Shown piece after piece: positions 1-7,560 of a stretch of 64,000 nucleotides of DNA. The position numbers were made by a program, and so were the translations under genes. The stretch is from an uncultured Paracoccaceae bacterium (lineage in GTDB: Bacteria > Pseudomonadota > Alphaproteobacteria > Rhodobacterales > Rhodobacteraceae). Position 1 is the first letter of the stretch. Each line of letters opens with the position of its first letter. The notes under the pieces were generated by a model. The model was not told the DNA's origin and did no database searches. It saw nothing but the letters and a program-made list of their open reading frames with translations. The stretch is taken from the NCBI GenBank assembly GCA_938028765.1, contig CALIZF010000011.1, forward strand, positions 1-64,000, in the 5' to 3' direction.

Positions 1-403
1 GCTTGCCGTTCCCGCGCTGGAGGATGCCGATTGGGCAGGCTAGGTGTGCAGTGGTCGCGCCGTCTGCCACCTTTGCCCCCGCCGGGGCCTTGGCGAACCA
101 GCTTGGCGTTTCGTCGTCAAGGAGGGCGAACACACCATCCACAATGTCGGCATTGCCACCAAGCGCCACGGCCCCGAGGACCTCCGCAACCTTCGCCTTG
201 GTGACGCCTTGGAGGCTCTCCGGGACGGGCGGCTGACCGGCCTTTATGCGTTGATTCCGAAGCGCAAGAACATCGTCGTGAAGCGCCAAAGCAAAACCCT
301 CTGCACTGTGTGGAATGTGCAAGGGATACAGCAGGTTGGCGGCGGTGTGAACCCATGGCCGACAAAAAGCGAGGGCGACCCCGAGGGACCGCCCGCAGCG
401 CAC
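1..403 (-). CDS. Partial hypothetical protein, runs off the left edge
   Basis: An open minus-strand frame runs from a possible GTG start at 401-403 to the window edge with no stop, giving about 134 residues. A TAA in the same frame at 410-412 sets the upstream limit, and an AAGG stretch lies just before the GTG. The reading is soluble, with segments such as LQGVTKAKVAEVLGAV and DIVDGVFALLDDETPSWF. I recognise no family. Base composition is visibly less GC-rich, with more A/T-ending codons, than the rest of the window. Together with its position at the 3' end of a tRNA gene, this suggests horizontally acquired DNA. A competing plus-strand frame (GTG 44 to 433) has similar codon statistics, so the strand choice is uncertain. 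Confidence 0.35.
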   Translation of the reverse strand, partial: MRCGRSLGVALAFCRPWVHTAANLLYPLHIPHSAEGFALALHDDVLALRNQRIKAGQPPVPESLQGVTKAKVAEVLGAVALGGNADIVDGVFALLDDETPSWFAKAPAGAKVADGATTAHLACPIGILQRGNGK

Positions 404-404
404 C

Positions 405-438
405 GAGCCTTACGCGGGCCTTACTTCGCGTAAGGCTC
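405..438. repeat. Perfect 12-bp inverted repeat, 10-nt loop
   Basis: The arms GAGCCTTACGCG (405-416) and CGCGTAAGGCTC (427-438) are exact reverse complements around a 10-base loop. The repeat lies between the tRNA-Asn 3' end and the partial gene to its left. There is no T-run on either side, so it is not a classical intrinsic terminator. It could be an RNA-processing or termination stem for the tRNA transcript, or a protein-binding site of an integrated element. Confidence 0.7.
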
Positions 439-472
439 GCGTGTGGACTTCGCAGCTAAGTCTTTGATTTCT

Positions 473-547
473 TGGCTCCGGCGGCAGGGATCGAACCTGC
501 GACCAATTGATTAACAGTCAACTGCTCTACCGCTGAGCTACGCCGGA
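473..547 (-). tRNA. tRNA-Asn (anticodon GTT)
   Basis: The minus strand reads as a full cloverleaf. The acceptor arms TCCGGCG and CGCCGGA pair perfectly (541-547 with 477-483). The D-arm GCTC/GAGC is present, as is the T-loop TTCGATC between GCAGG and CCTGC. The anticodon loop CTGTTAA places anticodon GTT at 513-515, which reads Asn codons AAC and AAU. The discriminator is G and CCA is encoded (473-475). The 3' end faces the lower-GC sequence at 1-470, the usual orientation for elements inserted at tRNA 3' ends. Confidence 0.95.
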
Positions 548-607
548 TCGCCGGTGGGGCGTATAGCAACCGCTTCGGGTGGCGTCCAGCACCCTTCGGC
601 GGGAAAA

Positions 608-1483
608 TCACGCCTTCGCGAAGGGGGCCGCGGGACCGTAGCCCCCGGGGGCGCGGACGGCGCCGCGGCGGGCGAGGTCGATGAGGTGCGCCAGCACATT
701 GCGCGCCGCCGCGGGGTGCAGCGCGGCCGGCACGTCGGCGTAGATCCGGGCGACGAGGCCCGCGGGCGTCGCCGGGCCTTCCGCCAGCGCGGCGAGAATC
801 GCGGCCTCGCGCGCGCGGCGGTGGTCGCGCAGCGCGGCAAGCCGCGGGACGGCATCCTCGACCGGCTCGCCGTGGCCGGGCAGGAGCCGCCGCGGCGCTG
901 CTGCCGCCAGCCGGTCGAGCGAGGCCATGTAGGCCCCCATGTCGCCGTCCGGCGGCGAGACGATCGAGGTCGCCCAGCCCATGGCATGGTCGCCCGAAAA
1001 GACCGTTTCGCCCGCGATCAGGCAGAGGTGATTGCCGATATGCCCCGGCGTATGCAGCGCGGTCAGCCGCCAGCCGTCGCCCGCCAGCGTGCCGCCGTCA
1101 GGCAGGATCTCGTCGGGGGCGAAGGCCGCATCCACCCCCTCGCCGCCGCCGAGGTCGCCGAGCGCGGCAATCTCGGGGTCGGCCCCGGCCGCGGCGTCGC
1201 CGAAGGCCAGCACCGGCGCCCCCGTCGCCGCGGCAAGGCGCGGGGCCAGCGCCGTATGGTCACGGTGCGCATGGGTCACGACGATCGTCCGCACCCGCCC
1301 GCGGCCGGCCGCGGCGAGAATCGCGGCGAGATGCGCGTCGTCATCGGGGCCGGGGTCGATCACGCAGAGATCGCGCTGCCCGAGCAGGTAGGTGTTGGTG
1401 CCCCGGAAGGTGAAGGGCGAGGGGTTCGGCGCCACGAGGCGCCGGACCCCCGACCCCACGACATCCGCCACGACATCCGCCAT
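608..1483 (-). CDS. MBL-fold metallo-hydrolase (LACTB2-like)
   Basis: A 291-residue metallo-beta-lactamase-fold protein. The metal motif THAHRDH is near residue 89, followed by HTPGH in the middle and GDHAMGW and LPGHGEP towards the C-terminus. These supply the His/Asp ligands for two metal ions. The C-terminal part (residues about 220-290) resembles the winged-helix tail of LACTB2-like hydrolases. Substrates in this group range from thioesters to RNA, and nothing here fixes one. The start lies 40 bp from the divergent histidine-kinase gene. A tandem 12-bp repeat at the very 5' end (about 1460-1483) gives a duplicated ADVV, so a second start 12 bp downstream is possible. Cytoplasmic; no signal peptide. 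Confidence 0.85.
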   Translation of the reverse strand: MADVVADVVGSGVRRLVAPNPSPFTFRGTNTYLLGQRDLCVIDPGPDDDAHLAAILAAAGRGRVRTIVVTHAHRDHTALAPRLAAATGAPVLAFGDAAAGADPEIAALGDLGGGEGVDAAFAPDEILPDGGTLAGDGWRLTALHTPGHIGNHLCLIAGETVFSGDHAMGWATSIVSPPDGDMGAYMASLDRLAAAAPRRLLPGHGEPVEDAVPRLAALRDHRRAREAAILAALAEGPATPAGLVARIYADVPAALHPAAARNVLAHLIDLARRGAVRAPGGYGPAAPFAKA

Positions 1484-1523
1484 TCCGCTTTCCCCTTGCC
1501 TGCCGTCCCGTTAGGGTCGCGCC

Positions 1524-2834
1524 ATGATCGCCTGGCTCGCCCCACGCATGCCGCGCGGCCTTCTGGGCCGGGCGGCGCTCATCCTCGTGCTGCCGATCGC
1601 CACGATCCTTCTGATCGTATCGGTGTTCTTCGGCCAGCGCCATTTCGACGACGTGACCCGTCAGATGGTGCGCAGCGTGGAGCTGGAGATCCGGTATGTC
1701 CTGGAGCGGGCGGCGGGGGCATCCGATCCGGTCGCCGCGGCGCGGGCGGCGGCGGCGCCCTTCGAGCTGCGGGTGGACCCCGCACCCCCGGACGCGGGCG
1801 GCAACCGGCGGGATTTCCTCGATCTGTCGGGCCGCGTGGCGATCGAGGTGCTGAACTGGCATATCCCCCATGTCCGGGGCGTCGATGTGCAGACCGAACC
1901 GGGCGCGGTGCGCGTCTTCGTCGGTCCCGAACCGGCGGACCTCATGATCACCGTCCCGCGCGACCGGGTGACGGCGAACAACCCCCACCAGCTGCCGGTC
2001 CTGATGTTCTGGTCCGGCCTCGTCCTGACGGCCATCGCCTTTGTCTTCCTGCGCGCGCAGCTTGACCCGATCGCGCGGCTGGCGGCGGCGGCCGAGGCCT
2101 TCGGCAAGGGGCGCACGGTGCCGGTCCGCCCGCGCGGCGCGGCCGAGGTGCGCGCGGCCGCGACCGCCTTCCTCGAGATGCGGGCGCGGATCGAGCGGCA
2201 GATCGAGCAGCGCACGCTGCTTCTGTCCGGCGTCAGCCACGACCTGCGCACGCCGCTGACCCGGCTGAAGCTGGGACTGGCGATGCTCGACGACGGCGAC
2301 CCCGAGGTGGCGGCGCTGCGCGGCGACGTGGACGAGATGGAGCGGATGCTCGAAGCCTTCCTGGCCTTCGCCCGCGGCGATGCGACCGAGGCGCCGGTGC
2401 TGGCGGACGTGGGCGCGCTGGTGGCGCGCGCGGTCGCGGATGCGCGGCGCACCGGGCAGGCGGTGGACTATGCCGCGCCGGCGGACCCGGTGGTGGTGCC
2501 GCTGCGGGCGGATGCGGTCGCCCGCGCGGTCGCGAACCTGATCGGCAACGCCGCGCGCCATGCCTCCCGCGCCGCCGTGGCGGTGCAGACGACCGACCGG
2601 TTCGTGCGGATCGTGGTCGAGGACGACGGGCCCGGCATCCCCAAGGCGCGGCGGGACGAGGCGATGCGGCCCTTCACCCGCCTCGACCCCGCGCGCGACC
2701 CGAACCGGGGCGGCGGTGTCGGCCTCGGCCTTGCCATTGCGGCGGACGTGGCGCGCAGCCACGGCGGCAGCCTGCGCCTGTCCGAAAGCGTCGCCCTCGG
2801 CGGCCTTCGGGCGGAGCTTCTGCTGTCGCGCTAG
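1524..2834 (+). CDS. EnvZ-type sensor histidine kinase
   Basis: A 436-residue membrane sensor kinase. One transmembrane helix lies at about 15-37, a periplasmic domain at about 40-155 and a second helix at about 158-177. A HAMP linker follows to about 230, then the dimerisation/phosphoacceptor motif VSHDLRTPLTRLK with His239. The ATP-binding domain has an N-box (NLIGNAARHA), DDGPGIP and GVGLGLAIA. This is the EnvZ subfamily architecture, in which the kinase phosphorylates an OmpR-type regulator. No response-regulator gene is in the window, so its partner must be encoded elsewhere. It diverges from the MBL hydrolase and converges with the downstream ligase gene. The signal sensed is unknown. 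Confidence 0.88.
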   Translation: MIAWLAPRMPRGLLGRAALILVLPIATILLIVSVFFGQRHFDDVTRQMVRSVELEIRYVLERAAGASDPVAAARAAAAPFELRVDPAPPDAGGNRRDFLDLSGRVAIEVLNWHIPHVRGVDVQTEPGAVRVFVGPEPADLMITVPRDRVTANNPHQLPVLMFWSGLVLTAIAFVFLRAQLDPIARLAAAAEAFGKGRTVPVRPRGAAEVRAAATAFLEMRARIERQIEQRTLLLSGVSHDLRTPLTRLKLGLAMLDDGDPEVAALRGDVDEMERMLEAFLAFARGDATEAPVLADVGALVARAVADARRTGQAVDYAAPADPVVVPLRADAVARAVANLIGNAARHASRAAVAVQTTDRFVRIVVEDDGPGIPKARRDEAMRPFTRLDPARDPNRGGGVGLGLAIAADVARSHGGSLRLSESVALGGLRAELLLSR

Positions 2835-2840
2835 CGTTGG

Positions 2841-2857
2841 GGCCGGGCGGTCCGGCC
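2841..2857. other. GC-rich stem-loop between convergent genes
   Basis: GGCCGG (2841-2846) and CCGGCC (2852-2857) pair around a 5-base loop just past the kinase stop codon and before the stop of the convergent ligase gene. No T-run follows. It may help end transcription in either direction, but this is inference from position. Confidence 0.4.
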
Positions 2858-2911
2858 GCGGCGCGATCGTGCCATCTGCCGCTGGCCTTGCGTCTGCCGG
2901 CGTGCGTCTTC

Positions 2912-4528
2912 TCAGGTGGTGAGGGCGTCGCGGTAAGTGTCGCGCAGGGTCCGCTTCAGCACCTTGCCGGTGGCATTGCGCGGCAGCGCGTCGGCGAACA
3001 CCACCGCGTCGGGCACCTGCCAGGGCGCCACCTTGCCGCGGAAGAAGGCCAGCAGCGCCTCTGGCGCGGGGTCGCGCCCCGGCGCCTTGACCGCCACGAG
3101 CAGCGGCCGCTCGTCCCACTTCGGGTGCGGCACGCCCACCACGGCGGCATCGGCAAGGTCGGGATGCGCCAGCGCGATGTTCTCGAGCTCGACCGACGAG
3201 ATCCACTCGCCGCCCGACTTGATGAGGTCCTTCGCGCGGTCCTTCACCGACACATAGCCGTCGGGATCGATGGTGCAGATGTCGCCGGTGGCGAACCAGC
3301 CGTCCGCGAGGCCGGATCCCGGCCGCCCGAGATAGCCGTCCATCACCCAGTGCCCCCTCACCTGCAGCTCGCCCTGCGCCGTGCCGTCGTGGGGCAGGGG
3401 GCGGCCCTCGTGATCGACGATGCGCAGCGTCACGCCGAAGGGCGGGCGGCCCTGCGTCTCGCGCAGGCGCGCCTGCGCCTCGGCCGGCAGGTCGCGGTGT
3501 TTGGCCAGCGGGTGGTTGGCGGTGCCGAGCGGGCTCATCTCGGTCATGCCCCAGGCGTGGATCACCTCCACCCCAAAGCTGTCGCGGAACGTGGCGATCA
3601 TCGACGGCGGGCAGGCCGAGCCGCCGATGATCGTGCGCTTCAGGCTGTCGAGCGTCGATCCTGCGACCTTGGCGGCATCGAGCAGCCCCTTCCAGATCGT
3701 CGGCACGCCAAGCGCGCAGGTTACCCGGTGGTCGTCGATCAGCCGGACCAGCGACGCGCCGTCGAGGCCCGGCCCCGGCAGCACCAGCGCGGCCCCGACC
3801 ATCGCCGCGGCATAGGGCACGCCCCAGGCGTTGACGTGGAACATCGGCACCACCGGCAGCACCACGTCGGCCGCGCGCAACCCCAGCGTATCGCCGAGGT
3901 TCGCCCCGAAGGCGTGCAGCACCGTCGAGCGGTGCGAATAGACCACACCCTTCGGCATCCCCGTGGTGCCCGAGGTGTAGCACATCGAGGAGGCCCGCAA
4001 CTCGTTGATCGCCGGCCAGGCGGGCAGGGGAGCCGCCGCCGCGATCAGGTCGTCGTAGAAGAGCAGGCCGGGCAGCATGCCTGCCGCCTCGTCCTCGGCC
4101 GGGCCCATCAGCACGAAGTACCGCACCGACGGCAGCCGGCCGCGAAGGCCCGCGACAAGCGGCAGGAACGTGCGGTCGAAGAACAGCACCCGATCGTCGG
4201 CGTCCGCCGCGACATGCGCGATCTGGTCGGGAAAGAGGCGCGGGTTGATGGTGTGCAGAACGAACCCGGCCCCCGAGGTGCCGTAGTAGATCTCGAGGTG
4301 CCGGCGGTTGTTCCAGGCGATCGTGGCGCAGCGCGCATCGTCCTCGATTCCGAGTGCGGCCAGCGCAGCGCCGAGCCGGCGGGCGTTCTGCCGCACCTCG
4401 GCCCAGGTCGTCCGCGAAAGACCGCCCGTCGTCTCGACCGAGACGATGCCGGTCCGGCCGTGCCAGTCCGCCGCATGGTCGATCAGGTCTCCGATCGCCA
4501 GCGGCCGCGTCATCATCTGCCCCAGCAT
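2912..4528 (-). CDS. dmdB: Acyl-CoA ligase, DmdB-like (3-methylthiopropionyl-CoA ligase type)
   Basis: A 538-residue member of the ANL/AMP-binding superfamily that activates a carboxylic acid to its acyl-CoA via an acyl-adenylate. The phosphate-binding motif YTSGTTGMPKG is at 184-194, HAWGMTEMSPLG forms the adenine/acid pocket region, GDIC and KDLIKSGGEWISS precede the hinge, and NATGKVLKR near the C-terminus holds the catalytic lysine. The N-terminus MLGQMM, IAWNNRRHLEIYYG and LHTINPRLFP closely follow, from memory, characterised DmdB enzymes of marine Rhodobacteraceae that make MMPA-CoA in DMSP demethylation. Other short/medium-chain acids are also used by this clade. It lies 99 bp downstream of the soxT-like gene on the same strand and may be cotranscribed. 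Confidence 0.75.
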   Translation of the reverse strand: MLGQMMTRPLAIGDLIDHAADWHGRTGIVSVETTGGLSRTTWAEVRQNARRLGAALAALGIEDDARCATIAWNNRRHLEIYYGTSGAGFVLHTINPRLFPDQIAHVAADADDRVLFFDRTFLPLVAGLRGRLPSVRYFVLMGPAEDEAAGMLPGLLFYDDLIAAAAPLPAWPAINELRASSMCYTSGTTGMPKGVVYSHRSTVLHAFGANLGDTLGLRAADVVLPVVPMFHVNAWGVPYAAAMVGAALVLPGPGLDGASLVRLIDDHRVTCALGVPTIWKGLLDAAKVAGSTLDSLKRTIIGGSACPPSMIATFRDSFGVEVIHAWGMTEMSPLGTANHPLAKHRDLPAEAQARLRETQGRPPFGVTLRIVDHEGRPLPHDGTAQGELQVRGHWVMDGYLGRPGSGLADGWFATGDICTIDPDGYVSVKDRAKDLIKSGGEWISSVELENIALAHPDLADAAVVGVPHPKWDERPLLVAVKAPGRDPAPEALLAFFRGKVAPWQVPDAVVFADALPRNATGKVLKRTLRDTYRDALTT

Positions 4529-4627
4529 GACATCCTCCCTTGCCGCCCTTGCCGGGCGGTCGTGCGTGGCGGACGATGGCAGAGGGCGGGCGCGCCCGCC
4601 ACCGTCCGAAGCCGCGGAACGGACGGT

Positions 4628-5674
4628 CTATTGCGGCTGAAATCCGCCGATCAGGCGCCGCAGGCCAAGGGCGGCGCCGGCCGCGATGGCCGCGAGCGTT
4701 ACCGGCCCCGACCAGGCAAGCGTGGCGAAGCCCGTCAGCCCCTGGCCGATCGAACAGCCCATTGCCACGACACCGCCCACGCCCATCAGCGCCGCACCGC
4801 CCACCTGACGGCCGAGTTCGCGGGGGTCCTCGCACGCTTCCCACCGGAACATGCCACGCAGGACCGATCCCGCGAAGGCCCCGGCCATGACGCCCACGAC
4901 CGACCCGACCGAGAACGACAGCCCCCCGGCGGTGGCGGTCATGAGGTAGAGCAGCGTCCGCCCGACCGGCGCCGTGAACGACGGCCCTTCTACTGGAACC
5001 GCGCCGAGGCTGGCCGCGGCCAGCCAGCTTGTTCCGGCAAGGCAGACCACCACCGCCAGTCCCGCGACCACGCCCCAGCCCAGCATCCGCCGGTCGGCGC
5101 GCAGGGGCGCATGCGACAACGCCCAGGCCGCGGCCGCCAGCGCCACGGTCATCGCGACGGCGACGGCGGGGATGCCGGCTGCCGCCTCGGCCAGGAACGC
5201 GGGGCCCTGCGGCCCCGCGGCCGCAACTTGCGGGAACAGCGCCGCGCGCAACGGGGCGAGCGGGCCGGACAGCGCCATGAAGCCGCAGATCGCCATGACC
5301 ACCACGATCACCAGCGACCGCAGGTCGCCGCCGCCGAACCGCACCAGCGCGCCGAAGCCGCAGTTGCCGGCCATCGCCATGCCATAGCCGAAGGCCAGCC
5401 CCCCCGCGATCGAAGCCAGCGGGTTGAAGGCGATGGAATGATAATAGGTGCCAGCCAGGTCGATCAGCCCGGCTGCCGCCAAGCCCCAGGTGCCCGCGAT
5501 CGCGATCGCCAGAACCACGCCCCAGAGGCGCAGCCGCTTCTGATCCGCGCCATAAAGCGCATGTTCGATGGCGCCGAGCGTGCAGAACCTGCCCAGTCGC
5601 GCGGCAAGGCCGAGCATGGCCCCGCCGACCAGCCCCACCGCCGCTGCCGCAACGCCATAGGGGATCCCCTCCAT
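4628..5674 (-). CDS. soxT: YeeE/YedE-family sulfur-compound permease (SoxT-like)
   Basis: A 348-residue polytopic membrane protein with about nine hydrophobic segments. It carries two copies of the signature of YeeE/YedE thiosulfate/sulfur transporters: GNCGFGALVRFGGGDLRSL with its conserved Cys near residue 104, and AMGCSIGQGLTGF with a Cys near residue 307. In YeeE, such cysteines pass thiosulfate across the membrane. It lies 66 bp downstream of soxR in a soxS-soxR-soxT order, as reported for sox loci of related alphaproteobacteria where the permease is called soxT. The likely role is moving thiosulfate or a sulfane-sulfur signal or substrate across the inner membrane. Direction and substrate are inferred. 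Confidence 0.78.
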   Translation of the reverse strand: MEGIPYGVAAAAVGLVGGAMLGLAARLGRFCTLGAIEHALYGADQKRLRLWGVVLAIAIAGTWGLAAAGLIDLAGTYYHSIAFNPLASIAGGLAFGYGMAMAGNCGFGALVRFGGGDLRSLVIVVVMAICGFMALSGPLAPLRAALFPQVAAAGPQGPAFLAEAAAGIPAVAVAMTVALAAAAWALSHAPLRADRRMLGWGVVAGLAVVVCLAGTSWLAAASLGAVPVEGPSFTAPVGRTLLYLMTATAGGLSFSVGSVVGVMAGAFAGSVLRGMFRWEACEDPRELGRQVGGAALMGVGGVVAMGCSIGQGLTGFATLAWSGPVTLAAIAAGAALGLRRLIGGFQPQ

Positions 5675-5740
5675 CCCGTTCCTCCCCGCGGCCCGCAGGG
5701 CCGCCCGCCGTTCACGACCTGCCGGTTCCCCCGGCCCGTC

Positions 5741-6172
5741 TCACGCGGGCTTGCAGAACAGGTCGTAGATCAGATCGATGGTGCGCCGCACCTTCGGGTC
5801 GCCGAGCGAATAGTAGATCGCCTTGCCTTCCCGGCGGCACGACACCAACCCTTCCAGCCGCAGCCGCGCGAGCTGCTGGCTGACCGCAGCCTGCCGGGAC
5901 TCCAGCAGGTTTTCAAGTTCGGTCACCGACTTTTCGCCCGACGACAGATGGCACAGGATCATCAGCCGCCCTTCGTGGGCGAGCGCCTTGAGGAAGTTCG
6001 ACGCCGCCGTGGCCTGGGCGTGCATCGCCTCGGGGGCGAGGCCCGCGCAGCCGTGATCGACCGTGGCGCCGAGGGCGTGAAAGGACATGTCGGTGCTGTC
6101 GAGCGACATCGCGTGCGATCCGGGCCGTTCGTCCTGCGTGGGCGATATAGATCGATCAGTCCGGGTTTCCAT
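5741..6172 (-). CDS. soxR: SoxR, ArsR-family sulfur-responsive repressor
   Basis: A 143-residue winged-helix protein of the ArsR/SmtB family, with the DNA-recognition region RQAAVSQQLARLRLEGLV at about 93-110 and wing REGKAIYYSL at 114-123. Cysteines are at 42, 74, 112 and 140. C42, C74 and C140 have exactly the spacing (32 and 66 residues) of C9, C41 and C107 of the persulfide sensor SqrR of Rhodobacter capsulatus, where C41 and C107 are needed for sensing. SoxR of Paracoccus and Pseudaminobacter represses sox genes without thiosulfate, so a persulfide-released repressor is the natural reading. The Met at residue 22 is an alternative start that keeps all four cysteines. It follows soxS on the same strand after 168 bp. 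Confidence 0.92.
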   Translation of the reverse strand: METRTDRSISPTQDERPGSHAMSLDSTDMSFHALGATVDHGCAGLAPEAMHAQATAASNFLKALAHEGRLMILCHLSSGEKSVTELENLLESRQAAVSQQLARLRLEGLVSCRREGKAIYYSLGDPKVRRTIDLIYDLFCKPA

Positions 6173-6340
6173 AGCCTTCCGTCCCCGTGGCGCCCCCCGT
6201 TCGCTTGCGCGCGCGCCTCGCAGGTCCGACGGCCGATGCCGGACCCTCCCCCGGGGTTACCATACGGCCCCTCGGGATGCGAGCCGTCCGCGGCCCCTTG
6301 CGCGCGACTTCTCGGCGGCGTTGCACGGCCGCCGCGGCCG

Positions 6341-6709
6341 TCAGCCTTGCGCGTCTTCTACCGCGTCCGCGATCATCCGTTGCAACAGGCCCCAGAAGAA
6401 CTCCTCGCCAGGATAACCCTCGATCCGGCCCGTCTCGCGTCCGGCGGGATCGAGCAGCACGAAGGTCGGCGTGAAGACCGCCGGCCGGGCCAGCGCGATT
6501 CCGTCCGGCAGCGCCGCGCGCAACTCGTGCCGCAGCAGCGGTGCCGCGCGGCCTTCCGCGGTCAGGTGGTAGGCGTCCCCGACCTCTGCCTCCCACTGGG
6601 CGCAGTAGAGGCAACCCGGCTGGTGGATCATCAGCAGCCGCAACCCCTCGGCCAGCGCCGGCAGCGACAGCAGGGGCAGGACGGCCAGGGCAAGCAGCAG
6701 ACGCTTCAT
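6341..6709 (-). CDS. soxS: SoxS, periplasmic thioredoxin-fold protein
   Basis: A 122-residue protein with a signal peptide (cleavage near residue 20, LPALA-EG) and a thioredoxin-type CxxC, CLYC at residues 33-36. The short form with the CxxC soon after the signal peptide is typical of SoxS, which in Paracoccus pantotrophus is a periplasmic thiol-disulfide protein that reactivates SoxYZ. It is divergent from soxV across a 99-bp region holding a perfect palindrome (6728-6741) that is the likely SoxR operator. It is probably the first gene of soxS-soxR-soxT. Confidence 0.92.
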   Translation of the reverse strand: MKRLLLALAVLPLLSLPALAEGLRLLMIHQPGCLYCAQWEAEVGDAYHLTAEGRAAPLLRHELRAALPDGIALARPAVFTPTFVLLDPAGRETGRIEGYPGEEFFWGLLQRMIADAVEDAQG

Positions 6710-6715
6710 GTCAGG

Positions 6716-6750
6716 TTGACGCCACCCTTCAGATATCTGAAGATCCTAAT
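6716..6750. promoter_or_regulatory. soxS/soxV divergent control region with SoxR-type palindrome
   Basis: The 14-bp perfect palindrome TTCAGATATCTGAA lies at 6728-6741, an AT-rich island between the divergent starts of soxS (6709) and soxV (6809). A TTGACG element (6716-6721) lies 6 bp to its left, so on the plus strand the palindrome would occupy the -35/-10 spacer, though the -10 is weak. Perfect dyads of this size are typical ArsR-family operators. SoxR is reported to bind the soxS-soxV intergenic region in related bacteria. Site assignment is inferred. Confidence 0.65.
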
Positions 6751-6808
6751 GTGTCTTCGCGAAAGCGCAAGCCCGAAGCGCGGGATCGCGCGGGCCGGAG
6801 GGACGGGA

Positions 6809-7546
6809 ATGTTCGACATCAGCTTCGGCGGCGCGGCGCTTGCGGGCCTTCTGTCCTTCCTGTCGCCGTGCATCCTGCCGATGGTGCCCTTCTACCTGTC
6901 CTACATGGCGGGTCTGTCGATGCAGGAACTGCGGGGCGACGGCGCCATCGCGCCCGGCGCGCAGCGGCGGCTGGTGCTGTCGGCGGCGGCCTTCGCGCTT
7001 GGCGTGACGACGATCTTCGTCCTGCTCGGCCTCGGCGCGACCGCCGCGGGGGGGCTGTTCATCCAGTGGAAGGCGCAGCTGGCTTGGGTGGCGGCGGCGA
7101 TCCTTGCGGTGTTCGGGCTGCATTTCCTCGGCATCGTCCGCATCCCGCTGCTCTACCGCGAGGCGCGGATCGGGGGGGCCGCGCAGCCGGCCTCGATCGC
7201 GGGCGCCTATGTGATGGGCCTCGCCTTCGGGTTCGGCTGGACGCCCTGCGTCGGTCCGGCGCTGGCCGCGATCCTCATGGTCGCGTCGGGCATGGGCGAG
7301 CTCTGGCGGGGCGCGGCGCTGCTCATGGTCTATGGTCTTGCCATGACGCTGCCGTTCGTCGTTGCCGCGATGTTCGCACGGCCCTTCCTTGGCTGGGTCG
7401 GGCGGAACCGGCGTTACCTCGGCCATGTGGAGAAGGTGATGGGCGCGATGCTCCTCGTGTTCGCCGTTTTGATCGCCACCGACAGCGTGTCGGTGCTTGC
7501 CGAGTTCCTGCTGCTGCAATTCGACTGGACCGCAACCCTTCGCTGA
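6809..7546 (+). CDS. soxV: SoxV, CcdA/DsbD-type membrane thiol transporter
   Basis: A 245-residue, six-helix membrane protein of the CcdA family. It moves reducing equivalents from cytoplasmic thioredoxin to periplasmic SoxW. The two redox cysteines are visible: Cys21 in LSPCILPMVPFY and Cys147 in GWTPCVGPA. The start is set by a GGAGGGACGGGA ribosome-binding site just upstream of ATG 6809; an upstream extension of the frame is not protein-like. soxW follows after 14 bp. The divergent promoter shared with soxS, with its palindrome, implies control by SoxR. Confidence 0.94.
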   Translation: MFDISFGGAALAGLLSFLSPCILPMVPFYLSYMAGLSMQELRGDGAIAPGAQRRLVLSAAAFALGVTTIFVLLGLGATAAGGLFIQWKAQLAWVAAAILAVFGLHFLGIVRIPLLYREARIGGAAQPASIAGAYVMGLAFGFGWTPCVGPALAAILMVASGMGELWRGAALLMVYGLAMTLPFVVAAMFARPFLGWVGRNRRYLGHVEKVMGAMLLVFAVLIATDSVSVLAEFLLLQFDWTATLR

Positions 7547-7560
7547 CAGGAGACCGCACC

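Noticed and set aside
44..433. Plus-strand frame opposite the partial minus-strand gene at the left edge
   Set aside because: Codon statistics are comparable, but it has no good ribosome-binding site and its first 20 residues are Cys/Arg-rich. The minus frame was preferred with low confidence.
1341..4844. Long minus-strand open frame over the kinase and ligase genes
   Set aside because: Low-complexity Arg/Gly/Ala translation, antisense to the histidine kinase and out of frame with the ligase; a by-product of high GC content.
2837..7546. Very long plus-strand open frame spanning the ligase, soxT, soxR and soxS region
   Set aside because: Its translation is Arg/Gln/His-rich without domains and lies opposite well-supported minus-strand genes. 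Only its last 245 codons (from 6809) are real, as soxV.
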